Shown: one piece after another, positions 41,867 through 52,950 of the stretch
How positions within the stretch are numbered: position 1 is the stretch's first letter
How the letters are laid out: each line of letters opens with the position of its first letter
From: Syngnathus acus
Lineage: Eukaryota > Chordata > Actinopteri > Syngnathiformes > Syngnathidae
DNA length: 64,000 nucleotides
Assembly (NCBI RefSeq): GCF_901709675.1
Contig: NC_051097.1
Location: 875,039 to 939,038, forward strand
Direction of reading: 5' to 3'
Program-made: the position numbers and the translations under genes
Notes under the pieces: model-generated
The model's input: only the letters and a program-made list of their open reading frames with translations
The model's database searches: none
What the model was told of the DNA's origin: nothing

Positions 41867-42207
41867 CACTCTGCATTCATTGCAGCCTGGTCATCCTAGA
41901 AGAGGGATCCTCCCATCTGTGGTCTCTTTTCAAGGTTTCTCATTTCCCCTAGTTGGAGTTTTGAGTTTTTCCTTGCCCTCCTGGGAGTTTAAGATCAGGG
42001 GATGTTTGAGAATATTTGTCAATTTTCGCACATGTCCTGAGTGTTGTTAGTCACCTAAATATTGAACAGAGGCTGTGATGTACTGAAGTCAAATTCCTTG
42101 TTTGGCATGCTCAAACATGGCGAATAAAAATTCTTGAATATAATACATCAAAATGGCACAATCAATTCTGGAGTTTTTCCTTTTGATGAAAACTGTTTTT
42201 TGCAACT

Positions 42208-42345
<138 letters not shown>

Positions 42346-42443
42346 ATTGAAGATTTATTCTTTAACAATATCATGACAATAGCCTAACATTAGCTTACAC
42401 GTAACATCATGTTACCCACATGCTTGTAAAAGTAAAAACGTAC

Positions 42444-42714
42444 CTTTGTGTTTTTTTGTTTTGATGTGCTCCTTAATGTTCGAAGCGCTGCGACCTCCAT
42501 AGCTTATCACATCTTGACAAAGAATGCACAAAACCTTCCCCGGGACATCTAATTTACGGATATGTTCCGTCAGGCAGGTGGTTATGGACTGTGTTCTGAG
42601 TTGTAAGATGACGCTGCTCTCGAGCCATGCCCATCTGAAGCAGTTCCTGATCTCGTTCGACTTGTCTATTTCCCTGGCACGATCCTCATCTTTTTTCTCT
42701 AAAACCTTCGCCAT
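42444..42714 (-). CDS. First exon of a BED-type zinc-finger protein, probably TE-derived
   Basis: From the ATG at 42714 the - strand reads MAKVLEKKDEDRAREIDKSN, then GKVLCILCQDVISYGG and a HIKTKKHK end, a C-x2-C and H-x5-H arrangement resembling a BED finger. A GT donor (GGTACGTTTT) follows at 42443. No second exon is recognisable downstream on the - strand. BED fingers of this kind head many hAT transposases and domesticated derivatives. I cannot tell which this is. Confidence 0.5.
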
Positions 42715-43780
42715 GCTGGCTAAAACGTTTGCTAATTAGGCAAATGAGTAGGTGTCAGGTCTAAGTACCATCAGACATTATTTTACACACTGAAAGAAGA
42801 GGAGAAGACAACCAGTATTATTTTTGCTCGCGAGGAGAATTACGTAGAAGGCCCAGTTACAGTCCTCCACCAATTCTGGACTCCTCTTCCGCTATCTCCT
42901 CTTTTTATTTTGGGTTGCCCTGGTTACAAAAGGCGTTGCTACACTAAAGGGAGGGGAGATTGTGGCTGTAGCAACGCTGATTAGGATACTAAACGATGTT
43001 GTGTGGTGCGAGGCCTTGGCCGATTCGTGACCCCCAGCAATGCAGAGTATGTCCTTAGTTGGTTGGCAGCCTCGTCCTAGGCTGCGATCTCCAAACGTTC
43101 TGGGTGCCGTGTCCCTGTGGAACAATGCTCTAGACTTTCTTGCTAAGTATCACACAATAATAATAATGAGATACCTCTCGTGCATACACTCCAACAAACA
43201 TTAAGTAAATGTGAGATAACTTGCATGAAGTCTACTTAAACATTGAGTAAATATGGGATAACTTATGTGCAACTACTTCAACATGTATGTCTTTTCTGTA
43301 ACACTTTATATCAAAGAAAAACTGTCCCGGTCAACAACAATTTATGGATAGAAACTACAAGGTTTAAAAGAGAAAGAACGTCTCTCGAACTAAACAAAGA
43401 ACAAAGGTGTTCTGTTCATAACTAGTGAGGGCCTCTCACAGTTAAGAAAAGGAAGGGAGTCTAAGAACTCCCCAGAGCTAGACAGATATATTTGCTTGAG
43501 CAAACATATGAGACCTCCGGTTCAGGCCGACCAGCGCTTCTGCAAAAACAATTATTCCAACAGTAGGCAAATGATGTGACGAAAGTAGCGCCAAAATGCT
43601 GCCGAAAATAAGCCGGCTTTTGTCGCAATACTGCAGCCAGCCGCCCCCCCCCCATATAAAAACTATTTTCTCAACGGATCTACACGATTCACGAAAATGA
43701 TACTCCCGACGGAAAAAAACACGGAAATCCGCGGATCCGCGGAAGATTCTCATCCCTAGTAATATGCGTTCATCTAGTGC
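42715..43780. other. Intergenic stretch without a recognised gene
   Basis: No convincing coding frame. Around 43660-43760 the phrase CGGATCCGCGGAAGATTCTC followed by ATCCCTAG resembles a right end of a hAT-like element without a partner. Confidence 0.4.
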
Positions 43781-43784
43781 CTGT

Positions 43785-44235
43785 ATATTATGTCTCTGTG
43801 TGGCAGAAGCCACACAAAACAATGGCGGCGAAGGTACGTACGGTTTTTTTGTCTCGATCTACGTCAGAGGACATTACGTTTTACGTACTTCGGGGCGGTA
43901 GACCAATCAGAGGACTTCACGTAACACGTAGAGTACGTACCTCCACCGCCATTGATAAATGTATACAATCGTTTGTGCAAAGAAAACAGCATTAGGACCC
44001 TCTAAAATGGCATAGACAAAGAGACATGCTTACGAGGCACAATTCAAGCTTCCTGGAAAGCCGGGATCATTGCCGAAGAGCAACGTGACAACGACGAGGC
44101 ACTGACGAGGGAAATTGGCATGTCAGACGGCGAACTTGCCCAACTGTTTAATTTGGATACAGAAGATGAATACTTGGACGGATTTGTGTATGAATATCGA
44201 TCAACAATAATGTGAGTACAGTAGAGTACACGGTT
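43785..44235 (+). mobile_element. Family Z element fragment with transposase C-terminus
   Basis: CACACAAAACAATGGCGGCG, TACGTACCTCCACCGCCATT and ACCCTCTAAAATGGCATAGA match the inverted copy at 14892-15763. The ends of the element are not preserved here. Confidence 0.6.
44006..44215 (+). pseudogene. Family Z transposase C-terminal fragment
   Basis: The frame is open from 44006 and ends at TGA 44213-44215. It contains GTIQASWKAGIIAEEQRDND, EIGMSDGELAQLFNLDTEDE and YLDGFVYEYRSTIM. This is the best-preserved coding tail of family Z. Its ELAQLF-x-x-DTEDE-x-x-x-GF pattern matches the tail of family X at 45000 (ELAELF, then SDTEDEDFVGF). The catalytic part is absent. Confidence 0.6.
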
Positions 44236-44433
44236 AAATAGTAGAATAAAGTACAACCGAACTCACTTTCTTGCGCCCGTGACAGTTTTTATTTGTTTAC
44301 CGTAAATCATGGAATGCATGCGCCCTATGATGTGGAGCGCCCTATGTGTGTGTTGAATACAGTAATGGAACACATAACTGAGACTGCATCTTTTAGTACG
44401 GTGCGCTCTTTGGTCGTGAAAATAGAGTATTCA

Positions 44434-45232
44434 AATAACTACAGCATAAATAACATGCAAACAAGTTTATCAAACCATCTGTGTCACGCCAAATCATTAA
44501 ATCCAACGAAATCTTCATCCTCTGTGTCACTTATAAGAACCCTGCGATCATCTGCTGCTGGTTTATTGGAGGCTCCCAGCAACAGCAGAAAGAAGATCGG
44601 TGATGCAGCCTTTGTTAATTACGCCCCCAAACTATGGAACACACTGCCCATAGATATCAGGGAAGCCAGCTCGCTAGATATTCTCAAAACAAAACTTAAA
44701 ACTCATTTCTTTACCCGAGCATTTAACTAATTACGTTTTGTAAATTTCATTTTAAGCCTAGTTTTACCTTTATTTTTTATCTTTTCTTAAAGCTTTATTC
44801 TTTATTATATTAAAGCTTGCTCCTATTTTAAGCTCACTTTATTAATTGTGTATGCATACATTAATGTTTTGTTTTTATGTGTTCATGTTTTCTTTCTTTG
44901 TTGTAAAGCGCTTTGAGCTGCATTTCTTGTATGAAAGGTGCTATACAAATAAAGTTTATTATTATTATTATTATTATCATTATTATAAACAACTCCGCTA
45001 ACTCCAGAAGTAGATGCGGCGCTTCCTCTTCTACGACGCTTACGTCAGACTCATTGTCAGTTGCAGTTCCAATTATTCCACAGGCTGAGCGCGCCCCCTT
45101 GCGGTTTAGTGTGAAAATAACATGTGAAATGATATAATGTGTTAATAATTTCACACAAGTCGCTCCTGAGTACAAGTCGCACCCCCGCCGGCGAAACAAT
45201 AAAAAAAACTGCGACTTATAGTTCGGAAAATA
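44434..45232 (-). mobile_element. Family X fragment split by a LINE
   Basis: The right end TATAGTTCGGAAAATACGG closes at about 45231. The - strand encodes TATDNESDVSVVEEEAPHLL and LELAELF (45075-44985), and after the LINE SDTEDEDFVGFNDLA plus a stop (about 44515-44470). The LINE thus sits inside the tail codons. The left end is missing. Confidence 0.65.
44520..44985 (+). mobile_element. 5'-truncated Rex1/CR1-like LINE 3' end
   Basis: Coding to 44730 (stop) gives SSAAGLLEAPSNSRKKIGD, FVNYAPKLWNTLPIDIREAS and ILKTKLKTHFF, the typical C-terminal end of Rex1/L2-group LINE proteins. The 3' untranslated region runs to AGCGCTTTGAGCTGCATTTC and CTATACAAATAAAGTTTATT with an (ATT)n tail. Confidence 0.75.
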
Positions 45233-45258
45233 CGGTAATAGTGTTTGTTTGTTTGTTG

Positions 45259-48200
45259 TCCGTGAGTCGTCACCTTATCGTGGTGGAGGGGTTTGCGTGC
45301 CCCTATGATCCTAGGAGCCATGTTGTCTGGGGCTTCATGCCCCTGATCACCCATGGCAAACGGGTCCTAGGTGAGGGGCCAGACAAAGCACGGCTCAAAA
45401 AGCCCCTTATGATGAAAAAGATATATGGACACAGATTTCCCTCGCCCGGACGCGGGTCACCGGGGCCCCCCTCTGGAGCCAGGCCTGGAGGCGGGGCTCG
45501 AAGGCGAGCGTCTGGTGGCCGGGCCTTCGCCCATGGGGCCCGGCCGGGCACAGCCCGAAAAGGAAATGTGGGTCCCCCTTCCCATGGGCTCACCACCTGT
45601 GGGAGGGGCCAAAGGGGTCGGGTGCAGTGCAAGCTGGGCGGCGGCCAAAGGCAGGGACCTTGGCGGTCTGATCCCCGGCTGCAGAAGCTGGCTCTTGGGA
45701 CATGGAATGTCACCTCTCTGGCTGGAAAGGAGCCCGAGCTGGTGTGCGAGGCAGAAAAGTTCCGACTAGATATAGTCGGACTTGCCTCCACGCACAGTTT
45801 GGGTTCCGGTTCAAGCCCTCTCGAGAGGGGCTGGACTCTCTTCCACTCTGGAGTTGCCCACGGTGAGAGGCGTCGAGCAGGTGTGGGTATACTTATTGCC
45901 CCCCGGCTGGGCGCCTGCACATTGGGGTTCACCCCGGTGAACGAGAGGGTAGCCTCCCTCCGCCTTCGGGTGGGGGGACGGATCCTGACTGTTTGTGTCT
46001 ATGCACCAAACGGCAGCTCAGAGTAACCACCCTTCTTGGAGTCCCTGGAGGAAGTGCTGGAGAGCGCTCCTTCTGGGGACTCCATCGTTCTACTGGGTGA
46101 CTTCAATGCTCACGTGGGCAATGACAGTGAGACCTGGAAGGGCGTGATTGGGAGGAACGGCCCCCCCGATCTGAACCCGAGCGGTGTTCTATTATTGGAC
46201 TTCTGTGCTCGACACGGATTTTCTATAATGAACACCATGTTCAAACATAAGGGTGTCCATGTGTGCACTTGGCACCAGGACACCCTAGGCCGCAGTTCGA
46301 TGATCGACTTTGTAGTCGTGTCATCGGATTTGCGGCCGCATGTTTTGGACACTCGGGCGAAGAGAGGGGCGGAGCTGTCAACTGATCACCACCTGGTGGT
46401 GGGTTGGCTCCGATGGTGGGGGAAGATGCCGGTCCGACCTGGCAGACCCAAACGCTCTGTGAGGGTCTGCTGGGAACGTCTGGCGGAATCCCCTGTCAGG
46501 AAGAGCTTCAACTCCCACCTCCGGCAGAGCTTTTCCCACGTCCCGGGGGAGGCGGGGGACATTGAGTCCGAGTGGACCTTGTTCCGCGCCTCCATTGTTG
46601 AGGCGGCTGACCGGAGCTGTGGCCGTAAGGTCATTGGTGCCTGTCGTGGCGGCAATCCCCGAACCCGCTGGTGGACACCTGCGGTAAGGGATGCCGTCAA
46701 GCTGAAGAAGGAGTCCTATCGGGCCGTTTTGGCCTGCGGGACTCCGGAGGCAGCTGACAGGTACCGGATGGCCAAGCGGAACGCGGCTTCGGCGGTTGCT
46801 GAGGCAAAAACCCGGACGTGGGAGGAGTTTGGCGAGGCCATGGAGAATGACTTCCGGACGGCTTCGAGGAAATTCTGGTCCACCATCCGGCGTCTCAGGA
46901 GGGGGAAGCAGTGCAACGTCAACACTGTTTACAGTGGAGATGGCGTGCTGCTGACCTCGACTCGGGACGTCGTGTGTCGGTGGGGAGAATACTTCGAAGA
47001 CCTCCTCAATTCCACCGACACGCCTTCCATTGTGGAAGCAGGGCCTGGGGACTCTGAGGCGGACTCTCCAATCTCTGGGGTCGAAGTCACTGAGGTAGTT
47101 AAAAAACTCCTCGGTGGCAGGGCCCCGGGGGTGGATGAGATCCGCCCGGATTTCTTAAGGGCTCTGGATGTTGTGGGGCTGTCATGGCTGACACGTCTCT
47201 GCAACATCGCGTGGACATCGGGGACAGTGCCTCTGGATTGGCAGACTGGGGTGGTGGTTCCCCTCTTTAAGAAGGGGGACCGGAGGGTGTGTTCCAATTA
47301 CAGGGGAATTACACTCCTCAGCCTCCCTGGTAAGGTCTATTCAGGGGTGCTGGAGAGGAGGGTCCGTCGGGAGGTCGAACCTCGGATTCAGGAGGAACAG
47401 TGTGGCTTTCGTCCTGGCCGTGGAACAGTGGACCAGCTCTTCACCCTCAGCAGGATCCTCGAGGGTGCATGGGAGTTCGCCCAACCAGTCCACATATGTT
47501 TTGTGGACTTGGAGAAGGCGTTCGACTGTGTCCCTCGGGAGGTTCTGTGGAGGGTGCTTCGGGAGTACGGGGTACCGAGCCAACTGATAAGGGCGGTTCG
47601 GTTCCTGTATCACCGATGCCAGAGTTTGGTCCGCATTTCCGGCAGTAAGTCGGATTCGTTCCCAGTGAGGGTTGGACTCCGCCAAGGCTGCCCTTTGTCA
47701 CCGATTCTGTTCATAATTTTTATGGACAGAATTTCTAGGCGCAGCCGAGGCGTTGAGGGTGTCCGGTTTGGGGACCTCAGCATCGCGTCTCTGCTTTTTG
47801 CAGACGACGTGGTGCTGTTGGCTTCTTCAGGCCGTGATCTCCAGCTCTCACTGGAGCGGTTCGCAGCCGAGTGTGAAGCGGTCGGGATGAGGGTCAGCAC
47901 CTCCAAATCCGAGTCCATGGTCCTCGATCGGAAAAGGGTGGAATGCCCTCTCCGGATCGGGGATGAGATCCTGCCCCAAGTGGAGGAGTTTAAGTATCTT
48001 GGGGTCTTGTTCACGAGTGAGGGGAGGATGGAGCGCGAGATCGACAGGCGGATCGGTGCAGCGTCGGCAGTAATGCGGACTCTGTACCGGTCCGTCGTGG
48101 TAAAGAGGGAGCTGAGCCAAAAGGCAAAGCTCTCAATTTACCGGTCGATTTACGCTCCTACCCTCACCTATGGTCACGAGCTATGGGTCGTGACCGAAAG

Positions 48201-48613
48201 AACGAGATCCCGGATACAAGCGGCCGAAATGAGTTTTCTCCGCAGGATGTCCGGGCTCTCCCTTAGAGATAGGGTAAGAAGTTCGGTCATCCGGGAGAGA
48301 CTCGGAGTAGAGTCGCTGCTCCTCCACGTTGAGAGGAGCCAGATGAGGTGGCTCGGGCATCTCATCAGGATGCCTCCTGGGCGCCTCCCTGGGGAGGTGT
48401 TCCGGGCATTTCCCACCGGTAGGAGACCCCGGGGACGACCCAGGACGCGCTGGAGAGACTATGTTTCTCAGCTGGCCTGGGAACGCCTTGGGATCCCCCG
48501 GGATGAGCTAGATGAAGTGGCTGGGGAGAGGGAAGTCTGGGAGTCCCTCCTGAAGCTGCTGCCCCCGCGACCCGACCCCGGATAAGCGGAAGAAGATGGA
48601 TGGATGGATGGAC
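45259..48613 (+). mobile_element. RTE-type (Expander/Rex3-like) LINE, essentially full length
   Basis: A GC-rich 5' region beginning near TGTCCGTGAGTCGTCACCTT (45259), an endonuclease-RT ORF and the 3' end CCCCGGATAAGCGGAAGAAG followed by (ATGG)n at 48595-48613. Its GC content differs sharply from the AT-rich surroundings. The 3' end type is one I associate with fish RTE-X/Expander elements; the exact family is inference. Confidence 0.85.
45337..48585 (+). pseudogene. RTE-type LINE polyprotein (endonuclease and RT), one in-frame stop
   Basis: The same frame is open 45337-46026 and 46036-48585, broken only by TAA at 46024-46026. Domains in order: apurinic-type endonuclease (GTWNVTSL at about 45697, [14 protein letters not shown] near 46086, STDHHLVV near 46378), then RT ([42 protein letters not shown], catalytic FADD at 47797-47808, [10 protein letters not shown]) and a C-terminal region with [14 protein letters not shown]. 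The upstream start is uncertain. Apart from the stop I see no damage, so the insertion is probably recent. Confidence 0.88.
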
Positions 48614-48657
48614 AAAAGCAATTTAAACAACTTCACAGCAAATATGCTGGTATCCTG

Positions 48658-49488
48658 TCAATATTTTGTCCTTATACATTTTTTTAAACTTAGGTTCTTT
48701 AGTTCTTCACTGCTGGTGTTCCATAATTCCACGCCTTTAACTGTTATACAATGTAACTTTAAGTTTGTTCTCACCAAATCTCTTTTAAACATAAGTGTTC
48801 CTCTTAAATAATAGGTACTTTCCCTCCACTCAAACAACCTCTGTATACTGTTTGGCAATTGATTATTTTTTATTTTGTACATGAGTTGGATGGTTTTAAA
48901 GTCGACTAGGTCGTTTTATTTCAGTGAGTTCAGTTCAATAAAGAGAGGGTTAGATGGTTCTCTATAATCAGCATTATTTACAAGTCGTATTGCTTTTTTT
49001 TGAAGAATGAAGATTGGATCTGTGTTTGTTTTGTATGTATTGCCCCACACCTCCACACAGTAAATAATGTATGGGAGTATGAAGGAATATAATGATGACT
49101 GATTTATAAGGTCTTTTACTTTATATAATACTGCTAATGATTTTGAAATTTTTGATTTGATATACATTATATGTGGTTTCCAACTTAATTTATTGTCTAT
49201 AAGCACTCCAAGAAATTTTATTTCATTTACTCTTTCTATTTCTATATTATTTATTGTAAGAATTTTGTCTGTGTTAGTCGGATGGTTTCCAAATATAATA
49301 TACTTTGTTTTACTTAAATTTAGTGTAAGTTTATTTGTGTAAAACCAACTCTGTAATTTTTTCATTTCAATACCCACAGTATCCAGTAGTTGATCCAGGT
49401 CATCCCCACTGCAAAGCAGGTTTGTGTCATCTGCAAAAACTACGGCCTTGAGTAACCTGGAGACCTTGCACATATCATTGACATACAA
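48658..49488 (-). pseudogene. LINE RT, C-terminal part (palm to thumb)
   Basis: The frame from 49488 reads YVNDMCKVSRLLKAVVFADD with the catalytic FADD at 49437-49426, then LNLSKTKYIIFGNHP, INEIKFLGVLIDNKLSW and YGFILPYIIYCVEVWGNTY-like segments to about 48916. It continues after a frameshift to 48658 (RGTLMFKRDLVRTNLKLH). It belongs to the element described at 48640-54260. Confidence 0.8.
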
Positions 49489-49652
49489 ATTAATAACAAG
49501 GGGCCTAATATAGAGGCTTTGCAGTCACGTGGTTTTATCACGTGATTTTGTGTTATGCCGCCATCTTGGCGGTCAACTCGTCAGCTCGTTCCTACGTGTT
49601 TGTATAGATTGTCTGATTTCTGCGCTACGTTTTCACCGATTTCATCCGAATT

Positions 49653-50820
49653 ATGGCTGATTTGCTATCCAACGAAGTTGGGCATTTGGATGAAGAATCC
49701 AAGAAACGTTACAGAGAGAAGTTGAACCTTGTTGGCACAACGGATCCGTATCTTTTACCGAGAAGTATGCTAAAATCGCCTGACCATTTTGCAACAGCCG
49801 ACTTGCCTGAACTCTCATATCCAGATATTTATAATTACCTCGTCGATTCACCATCTCCGTACACTGGAAAGGACCTTAAGGCATACAAGAGTCTGGATGC
49901 CTACAAGTATCTTACAGCAGGTTTTGTGCATGATGGGCTGATATGGCAGATTCCAAACAAGAATCGATTTCTTCTCATGACCAAGGTAAGGAAAAGGCAC
50001 GCACGTGGCAGTAACAGTGTGGTTGTGAAAAAACTACTGAAGTGATTCTAATGAAAACTCACATTGATAAGCTTTTTTTTATTACAAAAGGCCTCTTGTT
50101 CAAAAATGAATGATTCATGAGAAAATGTACCAAATGCCAGGTAAAATATGCATAAATGGACAGTAAGAGGTCTAGCCTTGTATATTATATCCAAATTATG
50201 GACTGATACTAATATAAGGTATGTCATATTATCTGTTTCAGGTAAAACACTCTCAACGGATGAATGATCCTCCCCTCAGACCTTGGGTAGCAATAGCGAA
50301 AGATGGTCAGATCCTGTGCTGCCACTGTACCTGCATGGCTGGATTGGGTGAAACATGTTCACATTCAGCAGCATCCCTGTTCGCCCTGGAGACATTAATA
50401 CGTATGAAGACGGCCACTTCATGCACATCACTACCTTGTCAGTGGCTGAAACCATCAGCATCGCACATAGAATATGCTGAAGGATGCAATATCGATTTTG
50501 CCCGTCCAGCCCAGAAACGAAAGTCAGAAGTTTCAACTCCTGAGGAAAGTGCTGCGAGAAAACTGCTGAATGTTCCTCCACCAACTGAAGAGCAGAAAGC
50601 TGCCTTTTACAAGGCTTTGTCTGAATGCGGTGGAAGACCAGCAATTTTGAGCATTGTCCCTGACTATGCTGACAACTTTGTGCCAAGGGCAGTGAAGCGA
50701 AAGCTTCCTGTACCTCTCTCACAGCTGTACGATTCTGGCAACATGAAACTCAGCCCAGATGAACTTGCACTAAAATGCCGGTCAGAGCTGGAAAAGTTAC
50801 ATTCCATTACCAGAGAGCAG
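49653..50820 (+). CDS. ISL2EU accessory gene: N-terminal and SWIM zinc-finger exons (YqaJ part missing)
   Basis: Exon 1 49653-49985 (111 codons from ATG) and exon 2 50242-50820 (193 codons) join in frame across a GT-AG intron of 256 nt. The protein starts MADLLSNEVGHLDEESKKRY. Exon 2 contains CHCTCMAGLGETCSH, a C-x-C...C-x-H SWIM zinc finger (about 50318-50372), then DFARPAQKRKSEVSTPEES and a helical region ending HSITREQ before a GT donor at 50821. In full-length relatives the next exon encodes a YqaJ-type nuclease; here the sequence stops. I see no stop codons in the joined frame. Confidence 0.72.
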
Positions 50821-50900
50821 GTTTGTATTTTTTTCGCACTTGGTAATTAATATATATATATCATAAATAATTTATTGTTCTCCAACCTGTTACAAATAAT

Positions 50901-51889
50901 CTAATCATAGTGAAAGCAATTTTTATTCAAATGATTTTCAGATATCTGCGGTTCAAGAAGTCTAAGCTGCTCACGCTCAGGCCAAACCACTAGCATTGGA
51001 ACCAGTATACTATGCATGACATGGATTACATTTCTGAAACTCCTGGAAATACTAGCAGTGGAAACATTATATGTGTAAGCCAAGTACTGAAGGCACAGAT
51101 TCAGCCTCAGTCTGAGTAATGTCACAAGAAATTGACTAAAAGGACTCAACTTCATATTTTGACTAAGATGAGGTGCAATCAAATTAAACGTTGTCATCAT
51201 AATCATGTATGATGGCAGACCAGTCAAAAACGTTACTTTGTCATCATTACCCTTGAAAGATTCTTCATTCCATGTACAGCGTTTAAAATTGTCCTTCAGT
51301 TCATCCAGTTCTGCACGCAGATTTTTACACTCTGCAGTGAGGGAATCCATTGCTTCCCCAGTGATATCCGTCTGTGTGGCAGTAGTCACCATGCCTTCTT
51401 TTCCAATCTCAGCGTGCACCACATCTTCACCAGCGGGTAGTTGATCATTTTCACAAGGAACAGACTGGGAAATATTGACAAGTGCTGCTGCTGCTGCCAA
51501 TGCCCTCTCTGCTTGAGATTTTGTCTTCTCTCAAAAATCTCCATTGAACATCTGAGTTTTCGTTTGTGATTTGACTGGGTATGCTCAAATATACTTGGCA
51601 CATAGTCTGGGGATAGTGGATCTTCACTTTTTGCACCTGAAACAATTAAACAATCACATTATTCATAATGACTACCATAAATAAACAAATCAGGGGTGAA
51701 TAGTTTGTTTACATACCTGATATGAAGTGCTCATTGCATATCCTCGTGTAAATCGTAGGTTTCCATTGTTCACAACGAATCGCCGCGATCCATTTATCAC
51801 GTTTTTTCATGTTCGCCGGAAATCTATAGAAGCTAAGATTTTGTTTATTGTCTATTGTTACATCCAACAGCACAGCAGGTATCCGGCAT
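50901..51889 (-). pseudogene. ISL2EU transposase remnant: THAP finger, coiled coil, HTH; DDE core lost
   Basis: Exon 1 (51889-51717) starts MPDTCCAVGCNNRQ, then after a stop and a 1-nt shift continues NLSFYRFPANMKKRDKWIAA to YTRICNEHFISG, a THAP-type C2CH finger. A GT-AG intron (51716-51637) follows; exon 2 begins KSEDPLSPDYVPSIFEHTQ. A frameshift near 51515 leads into the 51500-50901 frame: a coiled coil (TAECKNLRAELDELKDNF) and a helix-turn-helix (LRLNLCLQYLAYTYNVSTAS). It ends after VVWPEREQL in a non-homologous tail, so the DDE catalytic region is deleted. Confidence 0.75.
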
Positions 51890-52032
51890 TTTTAAGCTCA
51901 AATAGCAGCAAGAAACAAGAAACAACAAGAAAGCGTGTGTGTGAGTCGTTGACCGGCACTGAAAAGTTGACCGCCAAGATGGCCGCCAAGCTAATGTGGG
52001 TAGCTTGATGACGTCAGCTGCAAAGCCTCTAT

Positions 52033-52703
52033 TGAGCCCTGAGGAACCCCACACTTTACCTGCTTTAGTTTTGATTTACAGTCCATAAGTTGCACATATT
52101 GGTTCCTGTTTGATAAATAACCAAGTGAGTGACATACTACCTTGTATCCCATATCTGTCAAGTTTTGTTAACAATATTTCATAATTTACAGTATCAAAAG
52201 CTTTCTTAAGATCCAAGAAAACACCTACAACATATTGTTTATTTTCAATAGCTGTTGTTATTTCAGCTACGAAATCTAACAAAGCTAGTGTGGTGGTCCT
52301 ATTTTTTCGAAATCCATACTGTTGGTCACAGAATATTTTGTTTTGTAATAAAATCATCAAGCCTTTTATAAAATATTTTTTCTAATATTTTGGAGAACTG
52401 TGGGAGTAGACTATAATTTGAGAATATGTGTTTGTCCCCAACTTTATATATCGGAATAATTTTAGCAGTTTTCATTTCACTCGGAAAAACACCAGTTGTC
52501 AAAGATTGGTTGCAGATATGTGTAAGGGGTTTCACCACACATTCAATAATATTTTTAACAAGTGACATATCTATCCCATTACAGTCAGTTGACTTTTTAC
52601 CTTTAAATTCTCTAACAATTTCTGTTATTACTGTTTAGAAAGTAAGAAGGATATCCTGGCTTTCCAGTTCTGTTTTTAATAATCTCATTTAACACTTTCC
52701 ATG
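52033..52703 (-). pseudogene. LINE RT, N-terminal part (fingers and palm)
   Basis: Pieces: TWKVLNEIIKNRTG (52703 on), NIIECVVKPLTHICNQSLTT with GVFPSEMKTAKIIPIYKVGD, QYGFRKNRTTTLALLDFVAE, FLDLKKAFDTVNYEILLTKL (motif A) and finally GVPQGSI, where coding is interrupted by the ISL2EU-like insertion. Two frameshifts are visible. Confidence 0.8.
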
Positions 52704-52950
52704 TACCGTAATTTTCGGACTATAAATCGCGTTTTTTTTCATAGTTTGGGTGGGGGGGCGACTTATAATAAGGAGCGACTTATGTGTTTTTTTTCAAAAA
52801 GTTTCAAAAACTTTCCAAAAACAAAAAAGTGAAACCGCGATAAACGAACCGCGATGTAGCAAGGGATTACTGTAATTTGAATTTCAAGTGCCGTCAGCAG
52901 CGCGACGCGGCGTGGCGCTTGTTTACATAAAGGACAAAGATTGATCACGG

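Larger units (their letters stand above)
49512..52029. mobile_element. ISL2EU-like (PIF/Harbinger-related) transposon, internal deletion derivative
   Basis: AGAGGCTTTGCAG at 49512 and CTGCAAAGCCTC ending 52029 form the inverted ends. TAT flanks both sides (49509-49511, 52030-52032), and removing the element plus one TAT restores the LINE codons for PQGSILGPLL. Two genes converge: a SWIM-finger gene on + (49653-50820) and a THAP/HTH transposase on - (51889-50901). A THAP-transposase plus a second, YqaJ-nuclease-type protein is the ISL2EU gene set. The centre, holding YqaJ and the DDE core, is missing. Confidence 0.75.

Noticed and set aside
45303-45932. 209-residue - strand frame rich in P, R and S
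   Set aside because: It is antisense to the RTE-type LINE endonuclease region; the + frame has TWNV, GDFNAH and STDHH motifs.
49653-50820. Interpretation as an ordinary two-exon host gene
   Set aside because: It lies between inverted ends with a target duplication, opposite a THAP/HTH transposase remnant, and ends at a donor with no continuation; a transposon gene explains it better.
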